This document shows positions 1-8,049 of a DNA stretch of 64,000 nt, in pieces (the first letter of the stretch is position 1; every line of letters starts with the position of its first letter). The DNA comes from DASXMT01 sp963755985. GTDB taxonomy: Bacteria; Actinomycetota; Acidimicrobiia; Acidimicrobiales; RAAP-2. The translations under genes were made by a program, and so were the position numbers. The stretch lies in the NCBI GenBank assembly GCA_963755985.1, contig CAVWLO010000005.1, positions 124,001 through 188,000 of the forward strand, given 5' to 3'. The notes under the pieces are model-generated. The model saw only the letters and a list, made by a program, of their open reading frames with translations, ran no database searches and had not been told where the DNA came from.

Positions 1-394
1 GAAGCGCTTCTACCAGGAAGTGCTCGGATTTCAGTTCTGGTACGAGATCACGCCGCCCGACGAGGCCACGTCCAAGCTCAACTGCCTGCCGCCGCCGCTC
101 GGCATCACCGCGTCGTATCTGACCCTGGACGGATTCGTCCTCGAGCTGATGCACTACGGAGCGCCCGGAGCCGCCGCGCCCTTCCGGCCCCGCACGATGA
201 ACGAGCCCGGGCTCACCCACCTCTCGATCTCGGTCGACGACGTGGCGGCCACGGCCGAGAGGGCGGCCGACTACGGCGGCGAGATCATCGAGGAGAGCGA
301 CCTCGGCGTCGCCGTCTTCATCCGGGACCCCGACGGCCAATTGCTCGAGCTCCTGCCGGCGGCCTTCCGGGACGGCCTGGCGCCCAAGCCGTAG
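1..394 (+). CDS. VOC (glyoxalase/bleomycin-resistance fold) protein, 5' truncated
   Basis: The reading frame is open from base 2 at the window edge, so the N-terminus lies outside; about 130 residues are visible. It opens with FYQEVLGFQFWYE, the usual first strand and helix of a VOC module, and ends with the characteristic RDPDGQLLEL motif near residue 113, where a glutamate normally binds metal. The family covers metal-dependent dioxygenases, epimerases and lyases, and also small binding proteins, so the reaction cannot be assigned. It stops 14 bases before an acyl-CoA dehydrogenase, suggesting one transcript with the dehydrogenase pair. Two more VOC genes (7609 and 15348) occur in the window. 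Confidence 0.85.
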   Translation, partial: KRFYQEVLGFQFWYEITPPDEATSKLNCLPPPLGITASYLTLDGFVLELMHYGAPGAAAPFRPRTMNEPGLTHLSISVDDVAATAERAADYGGEIIEESDLGVAVFIRDPDGQLLELLPAAFRDGLAPKP

Positions 395-408
395 ACTCGA
401 GTGTCGTC

Positions 409-1458
409 ATGGATCTTTCCTACAGCGACGAGGCGCGAGACCTCCGGGAGAGCCTGGCCGGCTTCTTCGCCAAGGAGTCGACGCCCGAACGGGTGCGGGC
501 GGCAGAGCCCAGCGGATTCGACCCGCGGCTGTGGGGCAAGGCGGTGGCCCTGGGGCTGCCCTCGATGGCCGTGGCCGAGGATCTCGGCGGCGGCGGGTCA
601 TCTCTGCTCGACCTGGTGTACGCGGCCGAGGAGTTCGGGCGGCGGATCCCGCCCGCGCCGCTGGTCGAGGCGTCGGTGGCCACCAACCTGCTCGCTCGGC
701 TGGCCCGGACCGGGGGCACGGCGACCGCCCGGGAGCTCCTGACCGAGGCGGTGGCCGGTGACGCACTGGTCAGCCTGGCGCTGATGCCCCTGCGCGGCGG
801 TGTGGCCACGCTGGCCCCGGCCGGAGCGGTGGCCGATGCGCTGGTGGCCATGGACGGAGACGAACTGGTGGCCTTCCGGTCCGGGGTCAGCCCCTGTTCA
901 CCACTCCCGGTACCGCCCAACCTGGGGACATCCCCCCTGGCCGACCGGGGGGCCGGGGTCGATGAGGGGGACGTCCTCGCTTCGGGCCCCGGGGCGGTGG
1001 CTCTCTACGAGCTCGCCCGTCAGGAGTGGCAGGTGCTCATGGCTGCCGCCATGGTGGGCCTGGCCCAGACCGCCCTCGAGATGGGGTCGGAGTACGTCCA
1101 GCAGCGCCGAGCATTCGGGGTGCTGATCGCCTGGTTCCAGACCGTCCAGCACCGGCTGGCCGACGCGGTGACCGACCTCGATGGGGCACGCCTTTTGACC
1201 TACGAGGCCGCGTGGTCGGCCGACCAGGGCTTGGACAACGCCCCGGCGCTGGCCGCCATGGCCTTCCTCTTCGCCTCGCAGGTCGCCTTCCGGATCGCGG
1301 CCGAAAGCCTGCATTTCCACGGGGGCTACGGGTACACGCTGGAGTACGACATCCAGCTCTACTTCCGCCGGGCCAAGGCCTGGCCTCTGGCCTACGGCGA
1401 CCCGCGGGACGGGTACCAGGAATTGGCGGCCCACCTGTTCGAGCGTGGAGGGGGTTGA
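409..1458 (+). CDS. Acyl-CoA dehydrogenase, small partner subunit (FadE-type)
   Basis: A 349-residue acyl-CoA dehydrogenase fold. The N-terminal helical domain (about residues 1-110) starts MDLSYSDEARDLRESL. The C-terminal helical domain carries RRAFGVLIAWFQTVQHRLAD near residue 230 and HFHGGYGYTLEYDIQLYFRR near residue 303, which contact FAD and acyl-CoA in this family. It is shorter than a typical 380-residue enzyme. The next dehydrogenase begins one base after its stop, so the two are translationally coupled. Such adjacent pairs form alpha2beta2 enzymes in actinobacterial steroid side-chain oxidation (for example FadE28-FadE29); heteromer formation here is inferred. The ATG at 409 has no obvious ribosome site. 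Confidence 0.88.
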   Translation: MDLSYSDEARDLRESLAGFFAKESTPERVRAAEPSGFDPRLWGKAVALGLPSMAVAEDLGGGGSSLLDLVYAAEEFGRRIPPAPLVEASVATNLLARLARTGGTATARELLTEAVAGDALVSLALMPLRGGVATLAPAGAVADALVAMDGDELVAFRSGVSPCSPLPVPPNLGTSPLADRGAGVDEGDVLASGPGAVALYELARQEWQVLMAAAMVGLAQTALEMGSEYVQQRRAFGVLIAWFQTVQHRLADAVTDLDGARLLTYEAAWSADQGLDNAPALAAMAFLFASQVAFRIAAESLHFHGGYGYTLEYDIQLYFRRAKAWPLAYGDPRDGYQELAAHLFERGGG

Positions 1459-1459
1459 C

Positions 1460-2635
1460 ATGGACTTTGCCACCGTCGACGACCTGGCCGATTACCGCTC
1501 GGCCGCCCGGGACTGGGCGGCCGAGCACATCGGCCCGGAATGGGCGGCGGAGCAGTACCGGAGCGGGACCCACCACACGGCCGAGCTCCACCACGCGCTG
1601 GCCCGCGATGGGATCCTGGCCGCCGGCTGGCCGGCCGAGTACGGAGGGAGCGACACCGACATCGGCTTTGCCCGGGCCGTCCTCGACGAGGTGGCCGCCG
1701 CCGGCCTCTATGCCGACGGGTGGGCCACCACGCTCATGGTGATCCGGACCATCGACCGCGTCGGGACCGAGGAGCAGAAGAAGACCATCACCCCGGCCGC
1801 CCTCCGGGGCGAGATCCTGATCGCCCTCGGCTACTCCGAGCCGGACTCGGGCTCCGACGTGGCCGCGGCCAAGACCCGTGCCGTCAGAGACGGCGAGGAA
1901 TGGGTGATCAACGGGCAGAAGATGTTCACCAGCACGGCCCAGGTCTGCTCGCACGTCTTCGTCCTGGCCCGGACCGATCCCGAGGTCCCCAAGCACAAGG
2001 GCCTGACCATGTTCCTGGTACCGACCGATTCCCGCGGCTTCGAACTGCAGCCGGTGCACACGCTGGGCGGCCAGCGTACTAACGCCACCTTCTATTCCGA
2101 TGTCCGGGTACCCGACTCGCTGCGGATCGGCGGCGTCGACGAGGGCTGGCGGGTGATGCGGGTGGCGCTCGTCTACGAGCGCAGCGGCGGCCGCACCTCG
2201 GCCGGACCGACCCTGGCCGAGAAGGCGGCGGCCTGGGCCGTGTCGACCGAGCGGCCCGACGGGACCACGGTGTACGACGACCCGAGAACTCGGGAGCGGT
2301 TCGCCCGCATCGCGGTGGACGAGGAGGTGGGACGGCTCCTCGGCGAGCGGGTGCGCTGGATGCACGCCGTCGGGGAGTTGCCCGGTGTCGAGGGCTCGAT
2401 GGCCAAGCTCTTCATCAACGAGGCGGCGCAGCGCCACTACAGCGAGCTGCTCGACCTGCTCGGTCCCGACGGGGTCCTCCAACCGGGTGCTGCCGGTGCC
2501 CCCTTCGAGGGTGACCTCGAGGCCCACTTCCGCTCGGCCGTGGTCGGGACCATCTACGGCGGGGCCAGCGAGATCCAACGGGAGATCATCGCCGAGCGAC
2601 GGCTCGGGCTGCCCCGGAGCCGGCCGGCGGGCTGA
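1460..2635 (+). CDS. Acyl-CoA dehydrogenase, large partner subunit
   Basis: A full-length 391-residue acyl-CoA dehydrogenase expected to introduce an alpha,beta double bond into an acyl-CoA using FAD. GYSEPDSGSDVAAAKT near residue 125 and INGQKMFTS near residue 150 are the mid-domain flavin/substrate motifs; the C-terminus has IYGGASEIQREI. The last motif has glycine where medium-chain enzymes have the catalytic Glu (YEG), common in steroid- and terpenoid-type FadE proteins whose base lies elsewhere. I chose the ATG at 1460 rather than an in-frame GTG at 1445 because GGAGGGGG at 1447-1454 is correctly spaced for it. Forms a pair with the preceding gene; the FadE34-like protein at 50632 fuses equivalent halves. 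Confidence 0.92.
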   Translation: MDFATVDDLADYRSAARDWAAEHIGPEWAAEQYRSGTHHTAELHHALARDGILAAGWPAEYGGSDTDIGFARAVLDEVAAAGLYADGWATTLMVIRTIDRVGTEEQKKTITPAALRGEILIALGYSEPDSGSDVAAAKTRAVRDGEEWVINGQKMFTSTAQVCSHVFVLARTDPEVPKHKGLTMFLVPTDSRGFELQPVHTLGGQRTNATFYSDVRVPDSLRIGGVDEGWRVMRVALVYERSGGRTSAGPTLAEKAAAWAVSTERPDGTTVYDDPRTRERFARIAVDEEVGRLLGERVRWMHAVGELPGVEGSMAKLFINEAAQRHYSELLDLLGPDGVLQPGAAGAPFEGDLEAHFRSAVVGTIYGGASEIQREIIAERRLGLPRSRPAG

Positions 2636-2699
2636 AGATCGGCGGCGCCGGGCTCCGAGGGCCGGTGGTGTTCCCCGGGACACGATCGGGTCGGGCCGA

Positions 2700-2902
2700 T
2701 CAGCTCCTCGCCGTGGTGCAGCCATGACGGACCGGGTCCCCGCCGAACATGGCGGCGGGGAGGAGCACGCGGGTCGGCCCGAGCGCCCGGAGGGCCTTCA
2801 CGTCGGCGGTGGCCTCCCCGGTGGTCGTGGCCTGTCCAGGGTCAGCTCGATGGTCGAGGGGTCCCGACTGGCTGCTTTGGCGAAGGGGATCCCGAACTTC
2901 AC
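2700..2902 (-). pseudogene. C-terminal fragment of a luciferase-like (LLM) oxidoreductase
   Basis: Read leftwards from a GTG at 2902, the strand gives VKFGIPFAKAASRDPSTIEL and then, after a one-base frame change near 2835, ATTTGEATADVKALRALGP followed by TRVLLPAAMFGGD before a stop at 2700. The pattern (RDPSTIE, then ALRALGxTRVLLP) matches the last 60 or so residues of F420- or FMN-dependent luciferase-like oxidoreductases. The rest of the 280-350-residue protein is absent: the epoxide hydrolase stop lies five bases upstream. I read it as a decayed remnant left by a rearrangement. It is not related in length or position to the intact LLM gene at 19081. Confidence 0.5.
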
Positions 2903-2906
2903 AGTG

Positions 2907-4052
2907 CTACCGGCACGATCGGAAGAAGGAGCGCAGATCGTCGACGAACAGTTCCGGCTGTTCCATGGCTGCGAAGTGCCCACCGCGGGCCATGGTGGCC
3001 CAATGGGTGACGTTGTACTGGTTCTCGACCCAGGAGCGCGGCCAGCGCAACGGCTCCTTGGGGTAGCGGGCGACGCCGGTGGGCTGGTTGATGAACGGCA
3101 ATGGTTGGGCCAGGATGCCGCTGCGACGGGTCTCCCAGTACAGCCTGGCCGAAGAGGCACTCGTCTGGGTCACCCAGTACAGCATCACGTTGGTGATCAG
3201 CTGGTCTTTGCTGTAGCAGTTCTCCGGATGGCCGTCGCAGTCGCTCCAGGTGCGGAACTTCTCCACGATCCAGGCCAGGAGCCCGGCGGGCGAGTCGTTG
3301 AGGGTGGCCCCGACGGTCTGGGGCTTGGTGCCCTGCTCGTTGGCGTACCCCGCCTCCTCTCGCTGGAAGCGCTCCATGGCGGCCAGGTCTGCCTGCTCCT
3401 CAGCGGTGAGGGGTGCGCCGTCGTGCGAAGGGGAACCGATGGGCATGTTGAGGTGGATGGCCGCACAGTGCCCGGGGTCGGACGCGGCGATCCGCGTCGA
3501 CACCTGAGCACCCCAATCCCCTCCCTGCGCGCCGTAACGGGTGTAGCCCAGGCGCCCCATCAGGACGGCGAAGGCGGCTGCCGTGCGCTGGACGTCCCAG
3601 CCCGTGGTGCGTGGAGGCTCGGAAAAGCCGTATCCGGGGAGCGAAGGCGCAACGACATGGAATGCGTCGGCAGCCCGGCCGCCGTATGCCTCGGGATCAG
3701 TGAGCCGCGGAATGATGTCGAGGAACTCGACCACCGATCCGGGCCAGCCGTGGGTGATGAGGAGGGGCATGGCGCCGACATGGGGAGATGGCGCGTGGAT
3801 GAAATGAATTGACTGCCCGTCGATAGAGGAGCGGAAGTGGGCCCACTCGTTCAATCGCGCTTCGTGCGCTCGCCAGTCGTATTGATCGGACCAGTACTCG
3901 ACCAACTCGCGCAGGTAGTCGACCGGCATCCCGTAGTCCCAGCCCGTGCCCTCGATCTGGTCGGTGAAACGGGTCCTGACCAGTCTCTCGTGCAGATCGG
4001 CGAGGACCGCGTCGTCGATCCGAACCTGGAATGGCTCGATGCCGCTACTCAT
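2907..4052 (-). CDS. Epoxide hydrolase (EHN-type alpha/beta hydrolase)
   Basis: About 381 residues (387 from an alternative ATG at 4070). The N-terminal region, IEPFQVRIDDAVLADLHERL to about residue 85, is the epoxide-hydrolase N-terminal cap-anchoring domain. HGWPG near residue 107 supplies the oxyanion hole, GGDWG near residue 185 carries the nucleophilic Asp, and GGHFAAMEQPELF near the C-terminus carries the catalytic His. The enzyme would open an epoxide to a trans-diol through an ester intermediate, fitting a setting rich in P450s that could form epoxides. It is divergent from the SDR at 4252, with a 17-bp tandem repeat block between them. A weak minus-strand -10-like TACACT sits at 4131-4136. 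Confidence 0.9.
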   Translation of the reverse strand: MSSGIEPFQVRIDDAVLADLHERLVRTRFTDQIEGTGWDYGMPVDYLRELVEYWSDQYDWRAHEARLNEWAHFRSSIDGQSIHFIHAPSPHVGAMPLLITHGWPGSVVEFLDIIPRLTDPEAYGGRAADAFHVVAPSLPGYGFSEPPRTTGWDVQRTAAAFAVLMGRLGYTRYGAQGGDWGAQVSTRIAASDPGHCAAIHLNMPIGSPSHDGAPLTAEEQADLAAMERFQREEAGYANEQGTKPQTVGATLNDSPAGLLAWIVEKFRTWSDCDGHPENCYSKDQLITNVMLYWVTQTSASSARLYWETRRSGILAQPLPFINQPTGVARYPKEPLRWPRSWVENQYNVTHWATMARGGHFAAMEQPELFVDDLRSFFRSCR

Positions 4053-4153
4053 CGCTCGTTTGGATGGCATCCGCGCTGCCGTCGCTCACCGGCGCCCCCA
4101 AACGTCGTGACTGGCCGTTTCCCCGCCTGCAGTGTAGGAACGTACCCTTCCGG

Positions 4154-4221
4154 GTGCAATGGTGTGCCGCGTGCAACGGTGCGCTTGGTGCACTGGCGAA
4201 GCGCGTGCAGCGGTGCGCCGC
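4154..4221. repeat. Four tandem 17-bp repeats in a divergent promoter region
   Basis: Units begin at 4154, 4171, 4188 and 4205, exactly 17 bases apart. Each starts GTGCA; units 1, 2 and 4 share GTGCARYGGTGYGC and unit 3 (GTGCACTGGCGAAGC) is more degenerate. The block lies between the epoxide hydrolase (minus) and the SDR (plus), ending 30 bases before the SDR start. Regular spacing in a divergent intergenic region suggests an array of protein-binding sites; no palindromic half-sites are evident, so direct-repeat binding is more likely. Confidence 0.75.
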
Positions 4222-4251
4222 ACCGGCCCGGGTCGAGTAGAGGAGTTGAAG

Positions 4252-5046
4252 ATGGTCGAGGAGCTCTCGGGGAAGGTTGCGATCGTCACTGGGGGGGCCA
4301 GCGGGATCGGCCGGGCCACGGCCGAGCTCTTCGTCGAGCAGGGCGCGCGGGTGGTCATCGCCGACGTGGACGTCGAGCGGGGTGAAGGCGTCGCCAGTGC
4401 CCTCGGTGATATGGCCGCGTTCAAACGGACCGATGTGGCCGACGCCGACGAGGTCCAGGGCCTGGTCGACTTCGCCGTCGGCACCTTTGGCGGCCTCGAT
4501 ATCATGTTCAACAACGCCGGCATCCCCAGCTCGTTCCAGCGCTTCTTGAAGAACGATCTCTCGGACTTCGACCGGGTCATGGCGGTAAACGTCTTCGGTG
4601 TGGTGCTGGGCAGCCAGCGCGCCGCCCGGCACATGGCCGATCACGGCGGAGGTTCGATCATCAACACCACGTCGATCGGCGGGCTCACCGGGGGCGCGTC
4701 ACCTATGGCCTATCGCATCTCGAAGGCGGCGGTCGTCCAGCTCAGCCGGTCCATTGCCATCGACCTGGCCGAGTACGGCATAAGGGTGAACTGCATAGCG
4801 CCGGGCCACATCCCCACGGGGATCACCGACTACGACATCGGCCCGGTCATCCAGCTCACCCAGCCCCTGCAGCGAGAGGGGAGCCCGCGCGACGTCGCCG
4901 AGGCCGTCTTGTTCCTGGCCGGCGATCGCTCGGCCCAGATCACGGGGATCGTCGTACCGGTGGACGGCGGGACGGTGGCCGGTCCTCCGGTGAACCAGCT
5001 CCGGGCCCTCGTGGCTGGGCGCGACCGAGGCGGGGATGCCGGCTGA
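4252..5046 (+). CDS. Short-chain dehydrogenase/reductase (SDR), classical type
   Basis: A 264-residue Rossmann-fold oxidoreductase. VTGGASGIGRA near residue 12 binds the dinucleotide; the acidic residue after the second strand (IADVDVERG) favours NAD(H). NNAG sits near residue 85, the catalytic Ser is in INTTSIGG, and YRISK (Tyr near 154) completes the active site. The C-terminus has the usual GIVVPVDGG. It probably oxidises a secondary alcohol on the substrate. The ATG at 4252 is supported by AGGAG at 4241-4245; an earlier in-frame start would translate the 17-bp repeats into a Cys/Arg-rich stretch with no family similarity. A P450 follows after a 167-base gap. Confidence 0.92.
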   Translation: MVEELSGKVAIVTGGASGIGRATAELFVEQGARVVIADVDVERGEGVASALGDMAAFKRTDVADADEVQGLVDFAVGTFGGLDIMFNNAGIPSSFQRFLKNDLSDFDRVMAVNVFGVVLGSQRAARHMADHGGGSIINTTSIGGLTGGASPMAYRISKAAVVQLSRSIAIDLAEYGIRVNCIAPGHIPTGITDYDIGPVIQLTQPLQREGSPRDVAEAVLFLAGDRSAQITGIVVPVDGGTVAGPPVNQLRALVAGRDRGGDAG

Positions 5047-5107
5047 TCGGAGCCGCCGGCCTCCAGCGACGGCGCACGCCTGCACCGGCCCGGGAGGGCC
5101 ATTAGTA

Positions 5108-5123
5108 TTGACGCCGACGTCGA
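5108..5123. promoter_or_regulatory. Near-palindromic motif shared with another P450 promoter
   Basis: TTGACG and CGTCGA are separated by four bases (5108-5123) and preceded by TAT... as TATTGACG. The same arrangement, with a different four-base spacer, occurs at 12161-12176 upstream of the P450 at 12311. Here it lies 91 bases before the P450 at 5214. TTGACG could act as a -35 element, but no good -10 lies 16-18 bases downstream, so an operator role is preferred. Confidence 0.45.
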
Positions 5124-5213
5124 TTTCGATGTAAGCGAGAGGGTCACAGGCATGGTGTCTGGTATCCCCGAGGACAACCAGGCTGGGTTGGTGAGCCCGC
5201 CAAGGAGCCGAGC

Positions 5214-6458
5214 ATGTCCATGATCCCCGACGTCGATCCGCTCGACCTGGTCGACCCGGGGCGCTACCAGCGCGCCGGTTATCCGCACCAGCTCTGGGCC
5301 CGGCTGCGGGCCGAGGCGCCGGTCGCCTATTTCGAGCCGCCGGGGTTCCCGCCCTTCTGGGCGATCACCAAGCACGCCGACCTGGTCGAGGTGGCCTCCC
5401 AGCCGCTGATCTTCTCGAGCGCCAAGGGGATCACGCTCGACCGCAACGCCGAAGCGGTCTCCGAGGCGATAGCCGGGCTCGAGATGATCGTCTTCCTCGA
5501 TCCACCGCGACACGGTCCCATGCGCCAGATCGCCAACCGGGAGTTCACGCGGAAGGCGGTCCGGGCACGGTTCGGTGATGTCGGGCGCATTGCCACCGGG
5601 GTCGTCGATGCGGCCTCCACCGGAGGTGACACGGTTGAGTGCGACTTCGTGACCACGTTCGCCGCCCCCCTACCGCTCGGAGTGATGGCCTGGGTCCTCG
5701 GTGTGCCTCCTCCAGACTGGCAGCGGCTGCTTCGTGCCACCGAGACGATCATCGGCAAGGAGGATCCGGAGTTCCGGTTGGCGGAGGAGACGCCCGATCA
5801 GGCCCGTCGTCGAGCCCAGATCGAGATCCACCAGTACTTCGAGGGCTTGGTCGATCAGCGTCGTCATGAGCCCCAACCCGATCTGGTCAGCCTGTTGGTG
5901 CAGAGCACGGTACACGATGTGCCCTTGAGTCAGGACCAGCTCATCGGGTACTGCGAGCTCCTGGTCGAGGCGGGCAACGAGACCACTCGGGACGCGATCA
6001 GCGGTGGCATGTACGCCTTCTGCGAGCACCCCGATCAATGGGAGAGACTGCGGGACCACCCCGAACTTCTGCCCGACGCCACCGAGGAGATTCTTCGCTG
6101 GGTCACCCCGATCAGCTACTTCGTGCGAACGGCGACCGAGGAGTACGAGCTCCGCGGCCAGAAGATCCGGGCCGGCGACAAGGTGGTCCTCTTCTGGGGC
6201 TCGGGGAACCGGGACGAGGAGGTGTTCGAGGACCCCTTCGAATTCCGCATCGACCGGCGGCCGAACCAGCACCTCGTCTTCGGCTTCGGCCCGCACTTCT
6301 GCATGGGGGCGCACCTGGCCCGGGCCGAGCTCGAGCACATCTTCGGCCTCTTGCCCGCACGCATGGAGTGGTTCGAGCCGTCGGGACCGATCGAGCGCCT
6401 GCACTCGGCGATCAACGGGGCGATCAAGCACCTGCCGATCCGCTACCGCCTGGTGTAG
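5214..6458 (+). CDS. Cytochrome P450 (first of three)
   Basis: A 414-residue soluble bacterial P450. AGNETT near residue 253 is the I-helix oxygen-activation motif, EEILRW contains the K-helix ExxR pair, and FGFGPHFCMGAHLARAE carries the haem-ligating Cys at about residue 363. It would hydroxylate or otherwise oxidise a hydrophobic substrate, using ferredoxin and reductase partners that are not in this window. Start ATG 5214 follows AAGGAGC. It is the first gene of a tight run with the amidohydrolase (51 bases later), VOC protein and aminoacylase-like gene, so its product probably feeds those hydrolytic steps. The subfamily cannot be named reliably from inspection. Confidence 0.95.
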   Translation: MSMIPDVDPLDLVDPGRYQRAGYPHQLWARLRAEAPVAYFEPPGFPPFWAITKHADLVEVASQPLIFSSAKGITLDRNAEAVSEAIAGLEMIVFLDPPRHGPMRQIANREFTRKAVRARFGDVGRIATGVVDAASTGGDTVECDFVTTFAAPLPLGVMAWVLGVPPPDWQRLLRATETIIGKEDPEFRLAEETPDQARRRAQIEIHQYFEGLVDQRRHEPQPDLVSLLVQSTVHDVPLSQDQLIGYCELLVEAGNETTRDAISGGMYAFCEHPDQWERLRDHPELLPDATEEILRWVTPISYFVRTATEEYELRGQKIRAGDKVVLFWGSGNRDEEVFEDPFEFRIDRRPNQHLVFGFGPHFCMGAHLARAELEHIFGLLPARMEWFEPSGPIERLHSAINGAIKHLPIRYRLV

Positions 6459-6509
6459 TTCCTCTCTGCAGGTTGTCGGCTGAAACGGGAAAGAGGTAGG
6501 AGCGACAAG

Positions 6510-7619
6510 ATGGACGCATCGAGCATCTACTCGTGTGACGATCACTTGGATCTGAACGCCGTTCCGCCGGAGGTCTGGCACTCGCGGCTGCCCAGTGACC
6601 TCGCCGAACGGGCGCCGCGGGTGGTGACCCGGGATCGCCAGCCGACCTGGGTCTGCAACGACCGGGTGCTCGGCCGCAGCGGACGACCCCCGGGAGCCAG
6701 CGACTTGAAGAAGCTGAGCGCCATCGGGCGCGCCGGCATCGAGGACGACGGCTTTCGGGCCAGCAACCCCAAGCTGCGGCTTGAGGACATGGACCGAGAC
6801 GGAATCTGGGCTTCCGTCATCTACGGGCCGGTCCCGCTGACCCTGTCCATCCCCGAGCCGGACCTCCAGAGCGCCTGCTACGCGGCATGGAACGACTGGG
6901 CCATCGAGGAATTCAACGCCGCCGCTCCCGACCGCCTCTGTATCCTCGCCTTCCTGCCCAGTCATTCCCCGGAGGCTGCCGTGGCCGAGGTGGAGCGGTG
7001 CGCCGAGAGGGGACACCGCGGGGCCCTCATCGACGTCTTCGATTTCGACGCCGGCGATCCGGCCTGGGATCGACTCTGGGCCGCGGCCGAGCGCACCGGC
7101 CTACCGCTCAGCTTCCACATTAAAGGGGGTGCCTCCCCGAGGCTCAGCTATCAGATCGGCAAGTGGCAGTCGGCTGCGTTCGCCACACTCCTGCCGCTGC
7201 AGCTTGACGAGGCGCTGGCCATCATGGTCTTCTCCGGGGCGCTCGAACGGCATCCCGAATTCAAGCTCGTGTTGGCCGAGTCGGGCGTCGGGTGGTTGCC
7301 GTACTACCTGACCCGGATGGACCTGGAATGGCGCAACCTCAGGGACAAGGTCGACTACGCGCCCAGCATCCCCCCCAGTGAGCTCTTCCAACGGCAGGTC
7401 ATCGTCACCTTCGAGGAGGAGGAGCTGGCCGCCCGGTTCATCCCCCTCCTCGGGGCCGACTCGTGCATGTGGGCATCGGACTACCCGCACACCGACAGCA
7501 CCTTCCCCGAATCACAGCGGGCCATCGAAGAGACGCTGGGCACGCTCCCCGGCGAGGATCGCCGAAAGATCACGGCACTCAACTGTGCCAGGCTGTATGG
7601 CTTCGACCATGTCGCCTGA
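6510..7619 (+). CDS. PF04909-type amidohydrolase (first of three)
   Basis: A 369-residue TIM-barrel hydrolase or decarboxylase of the amidohydrolase-2 family. SCDDHLDL near residue 8 is the first-strand motif (often SVDDHVIEP); SFHIKGG near residue 200 carries the central metal or substrate His; LAESGVGWLPYYLTR near 255 and WASDYPHTDSTFP near 325 are the last-strand signature with the conserved Asp. Characterised relatives hydrolyse C-C bonds or decarboxylate aromatic or ring-cleavage acids, but most actinobacterial members beside P450s have no known substrate. RBS-like GGTAGGAG precedes the start. Its last six codons (GFDHVA) are repeated exactly at DNA level 55 bases on, in the next gene. 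Confidence 0.9.
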   Translation: MDASSIYSCDDHLDLNAVPPEVWHSRLPSDLAERAPRVVTRDRQPTWVCNDRVLGRSGRPPGASDLKKLSAIGRAGIEDDGFRASNPKLRLEDMDRDGIWASVIYGPVPLTLSIPEPDLQSACYAAWNDWAIEEFNAAAPDRLCILAFLPSHSPEAAVAEVERCAERGHRGALIDVFDFDAGDPAWDRLWAAAERTGLPLSFHIKGGASPRLSYQIGKWQSAAFATLLPLQLDEALAIMVFSGALERHPEFKLVLAESGVGWLPYYLTRMDLEWRNLRDKVDYAPSIPPSELFQRQVIVTFEEEELAARFIPLLGADSCMWASDYPHTDSTFPESQRAIEETLGTLPGEDRRKITALNCARLYGFDHVA

Positions 7620-8049
7620 TCAAGCCGGCAATGTACAGGCTGAGGTTGTGTCCGGCTTCGACCATGTCGCCCTCCCGATGCGGAACACCGAAGCCATGAT
7701 CGCCTATTATCGGTCGCTCGGCTTCCAGGTCGACGAGAACCCCCATCTGGTGCAGGTCTACGTCGGCGACCAGATGATCAATTTCCATCGCCCGGAGCTG
7801 TGGCAGCGGGACTTCGCCCTGCGGGCGCCCTCAGCCGAGCCACCGTGCGGCGACATCTGTTTCGTATGGGGAGGGTCAGGAGAGTCACTGCAGGTGATGC
7901 TCGACCGTGCCGGGGCCGAGGTCATCGAGGGCCCCGTCGAGCGAGTGGGCGGCCGCCGTGCCACTGCGACCAGCGTCTACGTGCGAGACCCGGACGGAAA
8001 CCTGCTTGAGTTCATGAGCTATCGGGAGGAGCACACCCATGCCGGCTGA
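7609..8049 (+). CDS. VOC (glyoxalase-fold) protein
   Basis: A 146-residue single-module VOC protein. GFDHVALPMRNTEAMIAYY is the N-terminal strand-helix with a likely metal His, and YVRDPDGNLLEFMSY is the C-terminal motif with the metal Glu. The ATG at 7609 overlaps the amidohydrolase stop by 11 bases; a GTG at 7648 is an alternative that starts exactly at the fold. Its 3' end overlaps the next gene by 11 bases, so the three genes are translationally coupled. Function unassigned: VOC proteins in such operons include ring-cleavage dioxygenases and epimerases, and this one is at the small end. Confidence 0.88.
   Translation: MSPDQAGNVQAEVVSGFDHVALPMRNTEAMIAYYRSLGFQVDENPHLVQVYVGDQMINFHRPELWQRDFALRAPSAEPPCGDICFVWGGSGESLQVMLDRAGAEVIEGPVERVGGRRATATSVYVRDPDGNLLEFMSYREEHTHAG

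Noticed and set aside
1037..2725. A 562-codon open frame on the minus strand opposite the acyl-CoA dehydrogenases
   Set aside because: Its translation is Arg/Gly/Pro-rich with no domain, and the plus strand encodes clear family proteins. Long antisense frames of this kind recur throughout (for example 5670-7016 and 8012-9376) as a by-product of high GC content.
2385..3812. A 475-codon plus-strand frame crossing the intergenic region and the epoxide hydrolase
   Set aside because: The opposite strand carries a complete epoxide hydrolase; the plus frame has no recognisable motif and no ribosome site.
5108..5136. TTGACG at 5108 as a -35 element of the first P450
   Set aside because: The hexamers 16-18 bases downstream (around GTAAGC) do not resemble a -10 box, and the dyad with CGTCGA is shared with another P450 promoter at a different distance.
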